Below, one piece after another: positions 1 to 9,051 of a stretch of 64,000 nt of DNA. How positions within the stretch are numbered: the stretch's first letter is position 1; the number at the start of each line of letters is the position of its first letter. The notes beneath the pieces were generated by a model, which was given only the letters and a program-made list of their open reading frames with translations, was not told the DNA's origin and did no database searches. The translations under genes were made by a program, and so were the position numbers. The stretch is from assembly GCF_026262505.1 (NCBI RefSeq), contig NC_067207.1:34006082-34070081 (forward strand). Direction: 5' to 3'. This DNA comes from Trichomonas vaginalis G3. Its lineage: Eukaryota; Parabasalia; Trichomonadida; Trichomonadidae.

Positions 1-456
1 TTTGAAACAATATATAAGATTGGTGTGTTAATGTCAATGGAAATAGACATTCCTTGTATGACACCTTTTCCTGTTATAGGAAACTGTTGGTAGTAAAAAC
101 CAGATATAAGTTTTGTATTATAGCTCATATCATTAATAGTAAACTCAGTCGGACATCCAAACATAATGAAAACCTGCTCTAGTTGCAGCACATGTTACAC
201 CCGTACTTAAAGTATTAAATAAGTCAACAAAACCTGTTGGTGGTATTTCAGAATATGTATCTTCAAAGGAGTATTTTTTTACCATTCACACAATAAAGTC
301 TTCTGGTGTCAAAAGAGCAAAACAGGCTTTAGTCGTCATTGTGTGTTAAGGTTAGTTTACAATATCGTCCTTGAGGACTTTGTAAGTTTGTTGTTATAGA
401 ATTATATGACTCAGGGTTTTTAGTCGTAATAGTATAACCATTATGTCTTCTGCCAT
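1..456 (-). pseudogene. Polinton minor capsid (penton-like) protein, element A, partial and broken
   Basis: The upstream two-thirds of the gene that is nearly whole in element C (57056-57852); the rest lies beyond the window edge. Beta-rich sequence of the size expected for a single jelly-roll vertex protein. Broken in the part seen. The assignment rests on size, strand richness and position next to the major capsid gene. Confidence 0.55.
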
Positions 457-460
457 TTAC

Positions 461-1035
461 TTAGCAAATAAATTTTAATGAAATGTTGTGGTCGTCAAAT
501 ATTTTTATAACGTCTGGGAAACTATATTTTAAGTTCAACGTTTCACCTCCTTTCATAACGTATATCTTGTCAATGGCATTATATGAAACACCACAGCAAC
601 TAATGTCGGGTTCTATTTCTTTGATGTTTATATCGTCTGCCTCTGTCAAAAGTTTCAATAGTTCTTTCAAAACTTCATGAGGTGCAATGACATATGAGTT
701 CACTTTTACAGGGTTGTGTTCGACAAGTTTAACATTATACCTAAAGCTTGACAAATCTTCTCCTGAGTTTGAAGTTTGTCTTTCAGTTGTTGTAGTCGTT
801 TCGAATATCTGCAACAGAACTTAAGTCTCTGTTAACTTCAGGATATGTTGGTTCTTTACAGGAACAATTGTTATACCATCTTCGTCTTCGTATGGTTTCC
901 CCATTTCAACATCTCTGTCTTTGACATTGACAATAACACTTTGACTGTTTGTTTGAGTTGGTGAATTAACTTCACATCTGCCACCGCCATTAAACCTTTT
1001 GAAACACTTACGCTTCTATTTTTCGGAAATGACAT
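461..1035 (-). pseudogene. Unknown ~190-residue Polinton protein, element A, broken
   Basis: Homologous loci sit at the same place in B (33458-34038) and C (57857-58437), always between the minor capsid gene and a divergent 139-residue gene. A Ser/Lys-rich head, a short helical middle and a C-terminal part with the pattern EADDINIKEIEPDISCCGVS are visible. I recognise no domain. Position in the capsid block suggests a virion or assembly role, which is inference. Broken at a few places. Confidence 0.55.
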
Positions 1036-1053
1036 TTTACTTAGAATAAAAAG
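1036..1053. promoter_or_regulatory. Short divergent promoter with CTTAGAATAAAA motif
   Basis: Only 18 bases separate the start codons of the 190-residue (minus) and 139-residue (plus) genes. The TTACTTAGAATAAAAAG stretch resembles the TATCTAGAATAAAA stretch before the tail-fibre gene at 19377-19394, so both look like one class of structural-gene promoter. Confidence 0.4.
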
Positions 1054-1473
1054 ATGGACGTATTTGAGTATCTCTTCGAATTGAAGCAGAACAAAGTTTA
1101 TACTCACAAACAATACAAATACATTGACAGAATAGTTCTTTATACAAACAATGGTAAATGTTATAGAATAGCAATATTTGCTGAACCAAAATATTTTCAT
1201 AAAGCAAAGAAAGTTGGTATAACTGAAATGGTGAAAGTTCTTGAAGCAGACAAAAATATAACTTCAAAACTTACAGATATTTCTAAAGGTAAGTTTATAA
1301 TACAATATTATGTCAAAACTGGCGTACTGTCAATATTTGACGGAGAGAAGTCAGTTCAAGAACAACTTACTGACCTGCTGCCAAAATCTGCTCGATGGAA
1401 GCTGTCGTTATGCCAATCTGAGGAGCCCCAGCAGGTTTCATCGAACGAATCTTCAAAAGAGCATCTTCCGTGA
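1054..1473 (+). CDS. Unknown 139-residue Polinton protein
   Basis: Open frame of 139 residues starting 18 bases from the divergent 190-residue gene and running about 107 bases antisense into the end of the major capsid gene. The N-terminal 85 residues (MDVFEYLFELKQNKVYTHKQ onward) are lysine- and aromatic-rich and predicted alpha/beta; the last 40 residues are read opposite the capsid gene and may be less constrained. Homologous loci occur at 34056 and 58456. No family recognised. A promoter-like CTTAGAATAAAA precedes the ATG. Confidence 0.6.
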   Translation: MDVFEYLFELKQNKVYTHKQYKYIDRIVLYTNNGKCYRIAIFAEPKYFHKAKKVGITEMVKVLEADKNITSKLTDISKGKFIIQYYVKTGVLSIFDGEKSVQEQLTDLLPKSARWKLSLCQSEEPQQVSSNESSKEHLP

Positions 1474-2980
1474 AAAGTGCTATTGGTTTTGTAAACTTCT
1501 TTGCTCTCAATTCATCTGGACCGTCTCTGTCACCAGTATATTGTATTTGTACAGTACCAACAGTTGAAATACCACCCATAAAGTCTTCTGAGTCAGCAAA
1601 TGGGATACCAATCCAAAAGTTTGACTTATCTCCGTTTGTATACTGAGTTTTTTGACCTCCTGTATGAGTCCATAGTTTTACATATGGCATAATAGAACTT
1701 TGCATTTCAGGGTTAATGGTCGTTGTGAAGTTGTTGTTAAAGTTCATAGCATCTAATGTCAAGTTGTATGACCTCATATCCTCAACTGTAGAATATTCTT
1801 CTCTTGGATAATATTTGCCATCTATGTTTATATGATATTTAATACCAGGGTTGTAGAAACAAGAATAGTCATTTATAGTTCGTCTGAACAGTACAAACAT
1901 AGTATCTGCATGTTTCATAGCAGTTGTTAACGCAATATCTGTTCTTGCACCTGCGGCTCCTGGATTTTGGTTTCCAACTTCACCTGCAAAGTCTTTGACA
2001 GATATTTGGTGTATAGGGAACATAAGTGGAACTGCAATATATTTGGCAGCTAAAGCATTTGAAATATCTGGGTCCAACATATAGACTGCAAGTCTGCTTT
2101 CTATTCTCTTGCATTCAAATTTTTCGCATGTGAACTTAACTGGGTCCCATACGTTTGCACCAGCATTATCCTTCATATAGTAGTTTACTTCATTGTTGAA
2201 GTTTGAGAAACCAAAGTCTAAGTCAACTTTGTCTTTGCAAAAGGCAGCGAATGTTTCCTTAGCTGTTGCTTTGGCTTCAATAGTGAATGGGTCTTGTGTT
2301 GGTGCAATGACTAAGTTATTTTTGCTTGGAGTAAGTTCGATAGAAATTTTTCCTGCCCAGTTTGGCAAGTATCTTAAAAACCTGAAGATGAGGAAAGATG
2401 ACAAAGGAACTCTAAGTTTCAGTTTTACTTTAGTGGCAGCAGTTCCATCTGAACCAGAAAGGTTAACATAAACTCCTGGAACGTTAGGGTCAAGTCTTCT
2501 TATTTTCTCAATGGTGGCATACTGGTCTGTTTGTTCTCTAGCTTGTGGTTGTACTGAGTTTCTCAAAGCGAACCATTCATAGTTTGCCCATGTTACTGTT
2601 TGAACTAAGTCAGAGTTAGAATATATCTTATATCCCATGAAAACTTCTGGAGCATATTGGTATCCGACATAGAAAATACCATTGCAACCTTTCTTATCAG
2701 ACAACTTGGCAGAAGGTTTTATTTCAATGTCTTGTTCCACGTATAAGAATGAGTTGTCAATAGAAATAATGTGAAACCTGTCGCAAGCAATATCTACTGT
2801 TGTTGAAGAACCTTCTCCAAACTCACCTACGTTTCCATAAGAAACAGCAGTTGTATATTCGTAAGTTCCAGGAACTATTTCTGACCTTCTAATGGCATTG
2901 TCGCATTCGTTATACCATTCGGAAACATTTCCGTTCATGGCATCCAAAACTGTTGGCGTTATATTCTGAGCGGCGTACAT
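1367..2980 (-). CDS. Polinton major capsid protein (double jelly-roll type), 537 residues
   Basis: The best preserved of the three capsid genes in the window, a single open frame of 537 residues. The protein is beta-rich with many aromatic and Asn/Asp turns. The stretch LRVPLSSFLIFRFLRYLPNW near residue 200 followed by KISIELTPS, and a C-terminal region with FYNPGIKYHINIDGKYYP, fit the pattern of Polinton/adenovirus-like double jelly-roll capsids, and the length is right. It would form the hexon trimers of an icosahedral shell. Neighbours are the minor capsid gene downstream and the coiled-coil protein upstream. The assignment is from family knowledge and context; a structure prediction would settle it. 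Confidence 0.75.
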   Translation of the reverse strand: MYAAQNITPTVLDAMNGNVSEWYNECDNAIRRSEIVPGTYEYTTAVSYGNVGEFGEGSSTTVDIACDRFHIISIDNSFLYVEQDIEIKPSAKLSDKKGCNGIFYVGYQYAPEVFMGYKIYSNSDLVQTVTWANYEWFALRNSVQPQAREQTDQYATIEKIRRLDPNVPGVYVNLSGSDGTAATKVKLKLRVPLSSFLIFRFLRYLPNWAGKISIELTPSKNNLVIAPTQDPFTIEAKATAKETFAAFCKDKVDLDFGFSNFNNEVNYYMKDNAGANVWDPVKFTCEKFECKRIESRLAVYMLDPDISNALAAKYIAVPLMFPIHQISVKDFAGEVGNQNPGAAGARTDIALTTAMKHADTMFVLFRRTINDYSCFYNPGIKYHINIDGKYYPREEYSTVEDMRSYNLTLDAMNFNNNFTTTINPEMQSSIMPYVKLWTHTGGQKTQYTNGDKSNFWIGIPFADSEDFMGGISTVGTVQIQYTGDRDGPDELRAKKFTKPIALFTEDALLKIRSMKPAGAPQIGITTASIEQILAAGQ

Positions 2981-3012
2981 TTCATATGGGTAAAAATATA
3001 GAATAGTTGGAT
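2981..3012 (-). promoter_or_regulatory. Candidate capsid-gene promoter (TTCTATATTTTTA)
   Basis: Read on the minus strand, TATTCTATATTTTTACCC lies just upstream of the capsid ATG, and the equivalent sequence is kept in B and C. A TCTA core in an AT-rich setting recurs before other virion genes here (TATCTAGAATAAAA, TTTTATCTAATATTAAA). Confidence 0.4.
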
Positions 3013-3133
3013 TTATATATCATAATAGAACCCACTCGGACCAAGCTTTAATTTCTTCCTGACTGAGTTTTTAACTCTTCTTTTTCCTTCATTGCCACTA
3101 CTTTCACTAGATGAAGTTACTTCTTCACTACTT

Positions 3134-6100
3134 TCACCACTTTCTCTTCTTCTTTGGTGTCGCTTTTGGTAACTTGCCCTCTGCTTCAAGTTGTAGCATC
3201 TTTGCCTCATGTTCACCTAGTATGTTGTAAATTTCCCATGTCCTTTTTGCCTTTGGGCTCTGGTCGCCCATCTCAGGTAACCTATATCCTAGAAAGATTT
3301 TGTCATAGTTTGTATTTGAGTCTTCCTTTATTGTTTGCATGACTCTTTCCTGAGTTTCTGGTTCAAGCTCTTCAAACAGAGCTTGTCCATATGGAATAAG
3401 CTCGTTTCCAAATATATGTTTTTGTAGCCATTCTGGTTTTCTTTCCATGTAACCAATAATATCTTTTGTGAATGGGAAAGCTTTTACCCAACGTTTCAGT
3501 CTTGCGTCATTTATTTCTGTAGTTGGTTTTATTTTGTCATGGAACATGTTTTTCAATACTAACATTTCATTTGGTACTGTCCATTTGAGTTTTCTTAAAT
3601 ATTCATCCCTTCTCGGTTCATTGTCTGCAAAGTAAGTTTTTATGACATTTTGCAAACTTTCGTTTGCAAGGTCATGTACAATAGGTTCTCTTCCTTCTCT
3701 CTCCCTAACTTTCTTTCTAAACTCTTCACCAAATATACCATCTCTATGGTTCTGTGTAGTTCTTTGAGATAAATGTTCTAGAACGTCAGGTGTTATATTT
3801 CCCTCAGCCATGTTCATTTCATACTGGTCCAAAATATCTGCATCTTTCATATCTTTCAATGGCATTAAAGCCGCGCTGAAAATACCAGTTATATCTGGTT
3901 CACCATTCACTTCCATTGCGTCTACAACTTCTTGGAATTGAGGTTGTAAGTTTATGAACCACCTATTCGGATTAGCTTTATGACCCCATCTCATTGTAGT
4001 TCCATAGTCTGCAGAAACAAAAGTAGGTTTGTTTCCATATTGGTTAGGTTCTGAATGAACTTTAAACAATGTTTCATTTCTATATGTTTTGTTGAAATTT
4101 AACCTTTTATTTTCACCGAGTTCAGCCAAAGATTGAACGTTATATGGTCGTAAGTAAAAAGGATTATTGTATTTGCGTACATTTTCTTTCAGTACTTCCA
4201 TTCTATGCTGAATATTTTCATCTGGTGTTGGAGTCTTTTGTATGTCGGTGAACATTTTTCGATATTCTTCTACTATGTCAGCCGAATTTTTCTTATACTC
4301 TTGGAAAGATTCCATATTCTCCTCATACTCTTGTTGAGGGTCAAGATTTTTCGGCTGTTCCAAATCTTCATCTAGTTCTGTGACGTTGGTTTCCAAAGGA
4401 GGGACTTGTTCGTTTCCTTCAGGCTCTTCTAGCTGTTGTTGCTGAACTATTTCTTCCATGTCTGGTTGTATCTGAACTTCTTCCTGTTGAGTTTCTTGTA
4501 CCTCATCTGCTGGCATTTCATATATTCCGAGACCGTTTTTAACAAGTTCCCTATCTAAGTCATTCGGACTCATAAACCTTTCTTCTTTCGTTCCGTCTCT
4601 ATTTTTTACGCGTTTCATGAAGAGAGTTGAATTATCATTTAGCTCTGACATAAAATATCTCGGAGTAAATTCATTCATGTCATTTGGATGATATGCTATT
4701 AAATCATATCCCTTTGCGAGCTTGTATTTTCCAGGTTTGAGATTATATCCGATTTTATGCTGAACCATAAAGCTAAATAGGTTCGGGTCAGTATTTCCTT
4801 CCTTGAACTTTCTAATAGCTTCTTTATATCTGTCACTAAAGTCAAGAGTATCTGGGTAACCATAATCTTCCTTAAGCATTTTTAAGAATTCTTGGTTTCC
4901 TTTTTCTCTACTTCTTTTATGTCCTTGCTCTGTTTGTGGTTGTTGTGCAGGGTTTTGAACTGTTGGTTGTTGTGCAGGGTTTTGAACTGTTGGTTGCTGT
5001 GCAGGGTTTTGAACTGTTGGTTGCTGTGCAGGGTTTTGAACTGTTGGTTGCTGTGCTGGATTTTGAACTGTTGGTTGTTGTGTTGGTTGTTGTTGTGGTG
5101 CTGGATTTTGAACTGTTGGTTGTTGTGTTGGTTGTTGTTGTGGTGCATGCCTGTGTCTGTGTCCATGTGACGATGTAAATGTTTTAGGTAGTCCTGGTGC
5201 AGGTGCTTCTCTTGGAGGGTTTGGTGGTATATAAGTTCCACCAGCTGGCACATATGTTCCATCTGCAGCATAATGTCCTACCTGACTTTTCGTTTTTAAG
5301 AAAGCATTTACTAGGTCTGTTTTGGTCTGTTGTAACTCTTTTTCTTGACTTTCCACAACAGCTGCTCTAACGGCGTCATAGGCACTTTGAACTGACTGTC
5401 TCGTTGCTGCATCTGTTATTTTCGTCATATTTTGTGCTACTTCTCTTAACTCTTTGTCGAAACTTTCAGACTTCAGTTTCTTTCCAGATGAGAAGTCGTT
5501 CACTAGTTTCACCTTACTATGAAGAGCTTCGAAGGCATTCTTAAAGTCAGCATTCATTAAAGCTTCATTTGAACTGTCTTCATCCGCTTGTATTTTTGTC
5601 CTTATTGACCCTATAAGTTGTGCTGCTTTGGCGTTGGCTTGGGCATCTAACCAGTCATTATTAGCTTTTATATATTCTGCGCTTTTCATTGCCTTTTGCA
5701 TGGCTGCGTCGTTATTTTTACTTTCTAGTGCTAAGTTTTCATACTGTACGGTTTGGTTTTGCAACTGTAAAAGTTTTTCTGCCTTTACATTTGCTTCAAC
5801 TTCTTTTTTATACTCATCGCTATCCATATATGTCTTTATGGCTTTTTGTTTTATCTCTTCATCTTTCAGTACTTTATATTGAGTAGTATGGTTTTTCAAA
5901 TTTATAACATCTTGTTCCATTTTTGCTACTTCTGCTGCTTTTTCTGACACTTTTTTCGCATATTCCTCTGTACTTAGTTCTTTCAGTTGTTCTTCTTTCT
6001 TCTTTTTCTCTACGTTTAACTCATTTAGTTTCTTTGTGTGTCTGTCATATTCTAGTTTCTTTTCATTTTCATTTATTTGTTTCTGTATGTCTATGTTTGA

Positions 6101-6403
6101 CTTTTTGACATCTGTTATTTGATTTTTGAGTGAACTCAAATTCATTTGACTTTGAGGGTTATAAGCTGTTCCGTCTGCAGCTCCACCATAGCCTGCCATT
6201 TTCGCTAAAAGTGCCGCTCTTAAACCTCCACTCTGTGCACCAATAACTCGGTTTAAAAGCATAGGGTTGCTTGACATTTGTTGCAACATAGTGGGGTCAT
6301 TCATCATTTGTTGTTGCAACTGTTGTTGTGGTGTCAGTTTTACTATTGGATGTTTCAATGCTCCCTTCCTCTTACGTATATTCTTACGTAGCTTACGTGG
6401 CAT
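3134..6403 (-). CDS. 1,089-residue coiled-coil and Gln/Pro-repeat Polinton protein
   Basis: Largest open frame of the element. The N-terminus is strongly basic (MPRKLRKNIRKRKGALKHP), suggesting nucleic-acid contact. Residues about 20-110 are Gln/Met/Gly rich, about 110-330 form a long charged coiled coil (Lys/Glu/Ala heptads), about 380-520 are Pro/Gln rich with nine-residue TVQNPAQQP repeats, and about 600-1,080 are mixed alpha-helical and acidic. Homologous loci occur at 36011-39301 and 60408-63609, immediately upstream of the major capsid gene. No enzyme motif was found. A core or scaffold protein is a reasonable guess, not shown. Confidence 0.65.
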   Translation of the reverse strand: MPRKLRKNIRKRKGALKHPIVKLTPQQQLQQQMMNDPTMLQQMSSNPMLLNRVIGAQSGGLRAALLAKMAGYGGAADGTAYNPQSQMNLSSLKNQITDVKKSNIDIQKQINENEKKLEYDRHTKKLNELNVEKKKKEEQLKELSTEEYAKKVSEKAAEVAKMEQDVINLKNHTTQYKVLKDEEIKQKAIKTYMDSDEYKKEVEANVKAEKLLQLQNQTVQYENLALESKNNDAAMQKAMKSAEYIKANNDWLDAQANAKAAQLIGSIRTKIQADEDSSNEALMNADFKNAFEALHSKVKLVNDFSSGKKLKSESFDKELREVAQNMTKITDAATRQSVQSAYDAVRAAVVESQEKELQQTKTDLVNAFLKTKSQVGHYAADGTYVPAGGTYIPPNPPREAPAPGLPKTFTSSHGHRHRHAPQQQPTQQPTVQNPAPQQQPTQQPTVQNPAQQPTVQNPAQQPTVQNPAQQPTVQNPAQQPTVQNPAQQPQTEQGHKRSREKGNQEFLKMLKEDYGYPDTLDFSDRYKEAIRKFKEGNTDPNLFSFMVQHKIGYNLKPGKYKLAKGYDLIAYHPNDMNEFTPRYFMSELNDNSTLFMKRVKNRDGTKEERFMSPNDLDRELVKNGLGIYEMPADEVQETQQEEVQIQPDMEEIVQQQQLEEPEGNEQVPPLETNVTELDEDLEQPKNLDPQQEYEENMESFQEYKKNSADIVEEYRKMFTDIQKTPTPDENIQHRMEVLKENVRKYNNPFYLRPYNVQSLAELGENKRLNFNKTYRNETLFKVHSEPNQYGNKPTFVSADYGTTMRWGHKANPNRWFINLQPQFQEVVDAMEVNGEPDITGIFSAALMPLKDMKDADILDQYEMNMAEGNITPDVLEHLSQRTTQNHRDGIFGEEFRKKVREREGREPIVHDLANESLQNVIKTYFADNEPRRDEYLRKLKWTVPNEMLVLKNMFHDKIKPTTEINDARLKRWVKAFPFTKDIIGYMERKPEWLQKHIFGNELIPYGQALFEELEPETQERVMQTIKEDSNTNYDKIFLGYRLPEMGDQSPKAKRTWEIYNILGEHEAKMLQLEAEGKLPKATPKKKRKW
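4935..5145 (-). repeat. 27-bp coding tandem repeat (TVQNPAQQP)
   Basis: About six copies of a nine-residue Pro/Gln repeat within the coiled-coil gene. The 27-base period keeps the frame. The matching region in element B has fewer, altered units and C a degenerate version, so the tract expands and contracts between copies. Confidence 0.8.
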
Positions 6404-6511
6404 TTTAAGTGAAGTTAAAAAGCGGTTTTTGACAGATGTTTATATGACACTTTTTGTTCAGCTCAAAAAACTACTCGGTCAAAGTGTTGTTAGTTTTGTA
6501 AAATAACCGTC

Positions 6512-6934
6512 CTATAAAACTTTTGACATAAGTGTTTCAATGTCATGAACTCTTATAGCACCACTATATAATAATCTAGCAGATATACTATTCCAGTCTA
6601 TATATTCTGCTTTTTTCAAAACCTCTCTCACAATATTTTTCTTATCTAATGGTATACGTTCCATCTTACCTATAGGTATCTTTTCTTTTAACTCTTTCAA
6701 TATATTGTTTGTGTCTGGAATATGTTTGAGACGGTCCATATAGTTGTCGAAGTCATTGCATATAATCTTTGAGTCTGGGAATATTGTATGGCACAAATGG
6801 GATATATAGAAACTTCCACCGAACAAATCTACAAATGTTAGACCATTCGGTAGTTTCTTAAGTTCTCTCAATAGAATATCTTTACATCTACTCTTATTTC
6901 CAAAGAACGGTAACGGTGGTTTTGTAAAATTCAT
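6512..6934 (-). pseudogene. Adenine methyltransferase fragment in the inverted end of element A
   Basis: Covers only the first half of the methyltransferase that is intact at 16944-17762, in the opposite orientation. It includes the N-terminal PFFGNKS motif and the FVDLFGGS AdoMet-binding motif. Because it faces away from the other element genes and abuts the terminal hairpins, it is best read as part of a terminal inverted repeat that includes the start of the methyltransferase gene. Confidence 0.75.
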
Positions 6935-7000
6935 TTATATATAATAATAAAAATGTTTTTTTCCTGAAAAGTGACAGAAAAGTGACAAAACATTTCTTAT

Positions 7001-7031
7001 GGGCTAGAGGGCGCAACGCGCCTGGAAGCCC
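7001..7031 (-). repeat. 31-nt modular hairpin, GGCGC/GCGCC variant
   Basis: Read on the minus strand: outer stem GGGCT/AGCCC, internal loop TCCA/CTCT, inner stem GGCGC/GCGCC, loop GTT. One of seven copies in the window; the inner stem changes in a compensatory way between copies. Confidence 0.8.
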
Positions 7032-7081
7032 ACACATACACCCTACGGTCCTCCTCTTTGGTCTTGGGCAAAATTTCTTAT

Positions 7082-7112
7082 GGGCTAGAGGGCACGAAGT
7101 GCCTGGAAGCCC
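7082..7112 (-). repeat. 31-nt modular hairpin, GGCAC/GTGCC variant
   Basis: Same 5-4-5-3-5-4-5 layout as the copy at 7001 but with inner stem GGCAC/GTGCC and loop TTC. It is followed by CCACTACC and a poly(T) run, as at 40520. Confidence 0.8.
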
Positions 7113-7118
7113 CACTAC

Positions 7119-7140
7119 CTTTTTTTTTTTTTTTTTTTTA
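7119..7140. repeat. Poly(T) run at the right end of element A
   Basis: About 20 T residues between the terminal hairpin and an AT-rich host-side sequence. Similar runs mark the left end of B, the right end of B and the left end of C, so the homopolymer is a regular part of the element boundary. Confidence 0.6.
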
Positions 7141-7176
7141 TATTTTTAATAAAATTCCTTATATATTATAATTATT
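7141..7176. other. AT-rich boundary motif shared by element flanks
   Basis: AATAAAATTCCTTATATATT lies here, and the same motif flanks spacer 2 on both sides (about 40587 reversed and about 40945 forward). It may be a preferred insertion context or the outermost element sequence; it is missing beside the left end of B. Confidence 0.4.
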
Positions 7177-7283
7177 ATATTAAAAACCCTTTCGAATTTT
7201 GGCGCGAAAAATAAGAGTAAGTGTCACTTTTTGTCACTTTTTCTAGTGACCCTTTTCGGTACGGAACAAAAATTTTCTCAATT

Positions 7284-7289
7284 TCATAT
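7284..7289 (+). promoter_or_regulatory. Trichomonad-type initiator (TCATAT) before the lectin gene
   Basis: TCATAT fits the T. vaginalis Inr consensus (TCA, pyrimidine, two A/T), with the central A about 15 bases upstream of the ATG at 7301, the usual distance. The mirror copy is at 15498-15503. Short, so chance is possible. Confidence 0.45.
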
Positions 7290-7300
7290 TTTATATTATC

Positions 7301-7669
7301 ATGAGATGCTCAATCTTATGCAGTTCTCGACCAGATTTTTGTTTGTCAGTGAAGATTGGCCCAGATGGCGTTGAAAAAGCTGTTCTTGGTACTTATATTA
7401 ACACAATAAACCAACAATTCCTTATTCAAGACAATAACATCATTTCTCTTAAAACAGGTCATTTACTAACAAATGAAGATCCCCTTGTTTTCACCCCAAG
7501 GACTAGCGATAGCAAACAAATTTATCATATAAATTCTGACGGTACTATTTCAAATGCCAATGGCTTAGTTCTTGATATTAGGGCAGAAAAAATAGTCCAA
7601 GATACAGATATCATTCCATTTCCAAAACATGGAAGATTCAATCAAATATGGCGTGTTGTTTCAATATAA
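7301..7669 (+). CDS. Small ricin-type beta-trefoil lectin-like protein, 122 residues
   Basis: A single-domain protein with the repeated beta-trefoil pattern: CLSVKIGPDG, NQQFLIQDNNIISLKTGHLL, IYHINSDGTISNANGLVLDI and a closing FNQIWRVV that matches the QxW-type end of ricin B repeats. One trefoil is normally about 120-130 residues, so it is complete. No signal peptide or membrane segment is seen; the first residues contain three cysteines. An Inr-like TCATAT lies upstream. It is the outermost host gene on this arm, 130 bases from the poly(T) of element A. Carbohydrate binding is likely but unproven. Confidence 0.6.
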   Translation: MRCSILCSSRPDFCLSVKIGPDGVEKAVLGTYINTINQQFLIQDNNIISLKTGHLLTNEDPLVFTPRTSDSKQIYHINSDGTISNANGLVLDIRAEKIVQDTDIIPFPKHGRFNQIWRVVSI

Positions 7670-7812
7670 GATGATTAAGAATAGTTGTTTATTAAGTTTC
7701 TACTACTTTTTGTTTACACTTAACCTAAATGTTTATTAATATCTTCGATAAAATTTCAAAATTTTTATGATTAGCTTTGAATAACCTCTTGCTCGCATGA
7801 AGAAGAGAATTT

Positions 7813-9051
7813 ATGGATATCTGCGATAAAATTGTTGATCGAATACCATCAACAATTTTTTTTTATTCTTTTTTGATGATTGGGCCATCAACCATGCTTC
7901 CTAATGCTTTTGAAAAGCTCCAATTATCTGTTGGATGCTATGTTCAGCTTGCTGTTAAGGTAAAGAACAATAAAGTTTCAGAAATTGTCAATGAAATTTC
8001 TAAAAAATGCATAGGCTGTCGAACATTGTTTGATGGTAAGAATTATGTTTACACAGATCAGCCATGTCCAACTTATCAAATTCCTGATAAGTTTCCTCAT
8101 TTAGAAGAAGCAAATAAATTTGTTGCCAAAAATTATACAATTCCTGAGTCAACACGCTTAGCATCAATATGCTATAATAAGGACACAGTTATATTTAATT
8201 GCAATCATTCGTCATCAGATGGCGGATACATGAAGATGCTTTTGGATCATTTGTGTGGACGAGAAACACCAAAAGATCCTCAAGCCAAAATCCATACATC
8301 AATAATTGATGCACTTTCTGATCAATTAGCTAACGCAAATGGCAAAATTTCAACGATGACTACTCCAATCAGAAATTATCGCAAGAAACAAGAAAAGGAA
8401 TATGCAATTTACACATTGATTGAATTTCCAATCAAAGAAAAGATGTCGAAAGTTACAGAAAAAATGATGCTTGCGGCAACACTTTCTGCTTCAGCATACA
8501 ACAAAATGTTAACTTCTATTGCCAGCCAACTTGCTGTTGATGCCAGAAGATACATGAAAAACCCAGATTGGAGTCATTGCAACATTGATAGTTTAATTGT
8601 TGCTGATGCACATACAAACATCGCTACAAAGTATGCTAAATTGACTATTGATGAATTGGGTGCTTTACTCCGTAAGGATATGCAAGAAAAATTAAAGAAT
8701 GGCGAAGCATTAAGATCTATTAATCATTTATACAAAGGAACATATCCACCAGCAATGACTGGCTCTGTAAGTGTTACAAACATTGGTAAAATGACTACAG
8801 GAGGCGATATTACTGATGCTCAAATTGCAACTTCAATTTGCAAAGGTCCTTATCCACCAGGAGGAATGTCAATATCATCAACACTCGTTAATGATATTTT
8901 CAGGGCCAGAATCTACACTTCTCCTTATATTACAAGCTTCAAAGAAGCAGAAAAGTTCAAGAATGCTGTAAACTACTGCATTAAAGAATTAAAGCCTGAC
9001 ATGACAGTTAAAGAAGCCTTTACCAACCTCACAAAAATAATTCATCAATAA
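7813..9051 (+). CDS. Condensation-domain-like acyltransferase, 412 residues
   Basis: Belongs by pattern to the chloramphenicol acetyltransferase-like fold (condensation, alcohol acetyltransferase and wax-ester synthase kin). The catalytic signature is NHSSSDGG at residues 131-138 (HxxxDG), and a second-half motif VTNIGKM with surrounding Gly-rich turns resembles the bridge region of condensation domains. The length of about 400 residues is right for a two-lobed enzyme. The first ATG gives a hydrophobic head (IFFYSFLM); an internal start at MIGPSTMLPNAF, residue 22, would give a typical cytosolic N-terminus and may be the true one. Acyl donor and acceptor cannot be told from sequence. An identical copy lies on the other arm. 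Confidence 0.6.
   Translation: MDICDKIVDRIPSTIFFYSFLMIGPSTMLPNAFEKLQLSVGCYVQLAVKVKNNKVSEIVNEISKKCIGCRTLFDGKNYVYTDQPCPTYQIPDKFPHLEEANKFVAKNYTIPESTRLASICYNKDTVIFNCNHSSSDGGYMKMLLDHLCGRETPKDPQAKIHTSIIDALSDQLANANGKISTMTTPIRNYRKKQEKEYAIYTLIEFPIKEKMSKVTEKMMLAATLSASAYNKMLTSIASQLAVDARRYMKNPDWSHCNIDSLIVADAHTNIATKYAKLTIDELGALLRKDMQEKLKNGEALRSINHLYKGTYPPAMTGSVSVTNIGKMTTGGDITDAQIATSICKGPYPPGGMSISSTLVNDIFRARIYTSPYITSFKEAEKFKNAVNYCIKELKPDMTVKEAFTNLTKIIHQ

Larger units (their letters stand above)
1..7140. mobile_element. Polinton/Maverick element A, right-hand part only
   Basis: Capsid-bearing self-synthesising DNA transposon (Polinton/Maverick family), cut by the left window edge. Parts seen in order: minor capsid, a 190-residue unknown, a 139-residue unknown, major capsid, a 1,089-residue coiled-coil protein, then an inverted terminal segment with the first half of an adenine methyltransferase, two 31-nt hairpins and a poly(T) run. 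Gene order and orientation match the right ends of elements B and C. The major capsid and coiled-coil genes are long open frames; the two leftmost genes are broken. High similarity to B and C suggests a recent copy. The outer limit is set at the poly(T) run; no target-site duplication was identified. Confidence 0.8.

Noticed and set aside
4882-5271. Overlapping frames across the Pro/Gln repeat (plus and minus strand)
   Set aside because: The 27-bp period keeps other frames open as well; only the frame of the 1,089-residue protein has a consistent context.
7001-7112. tRNA or other standard RNA gene for the GC-rich hairpins
   Set aside because: Only 31 nt, with no cloverleaf, anticodon or internal promoter boxes; reported as a structural repeat.
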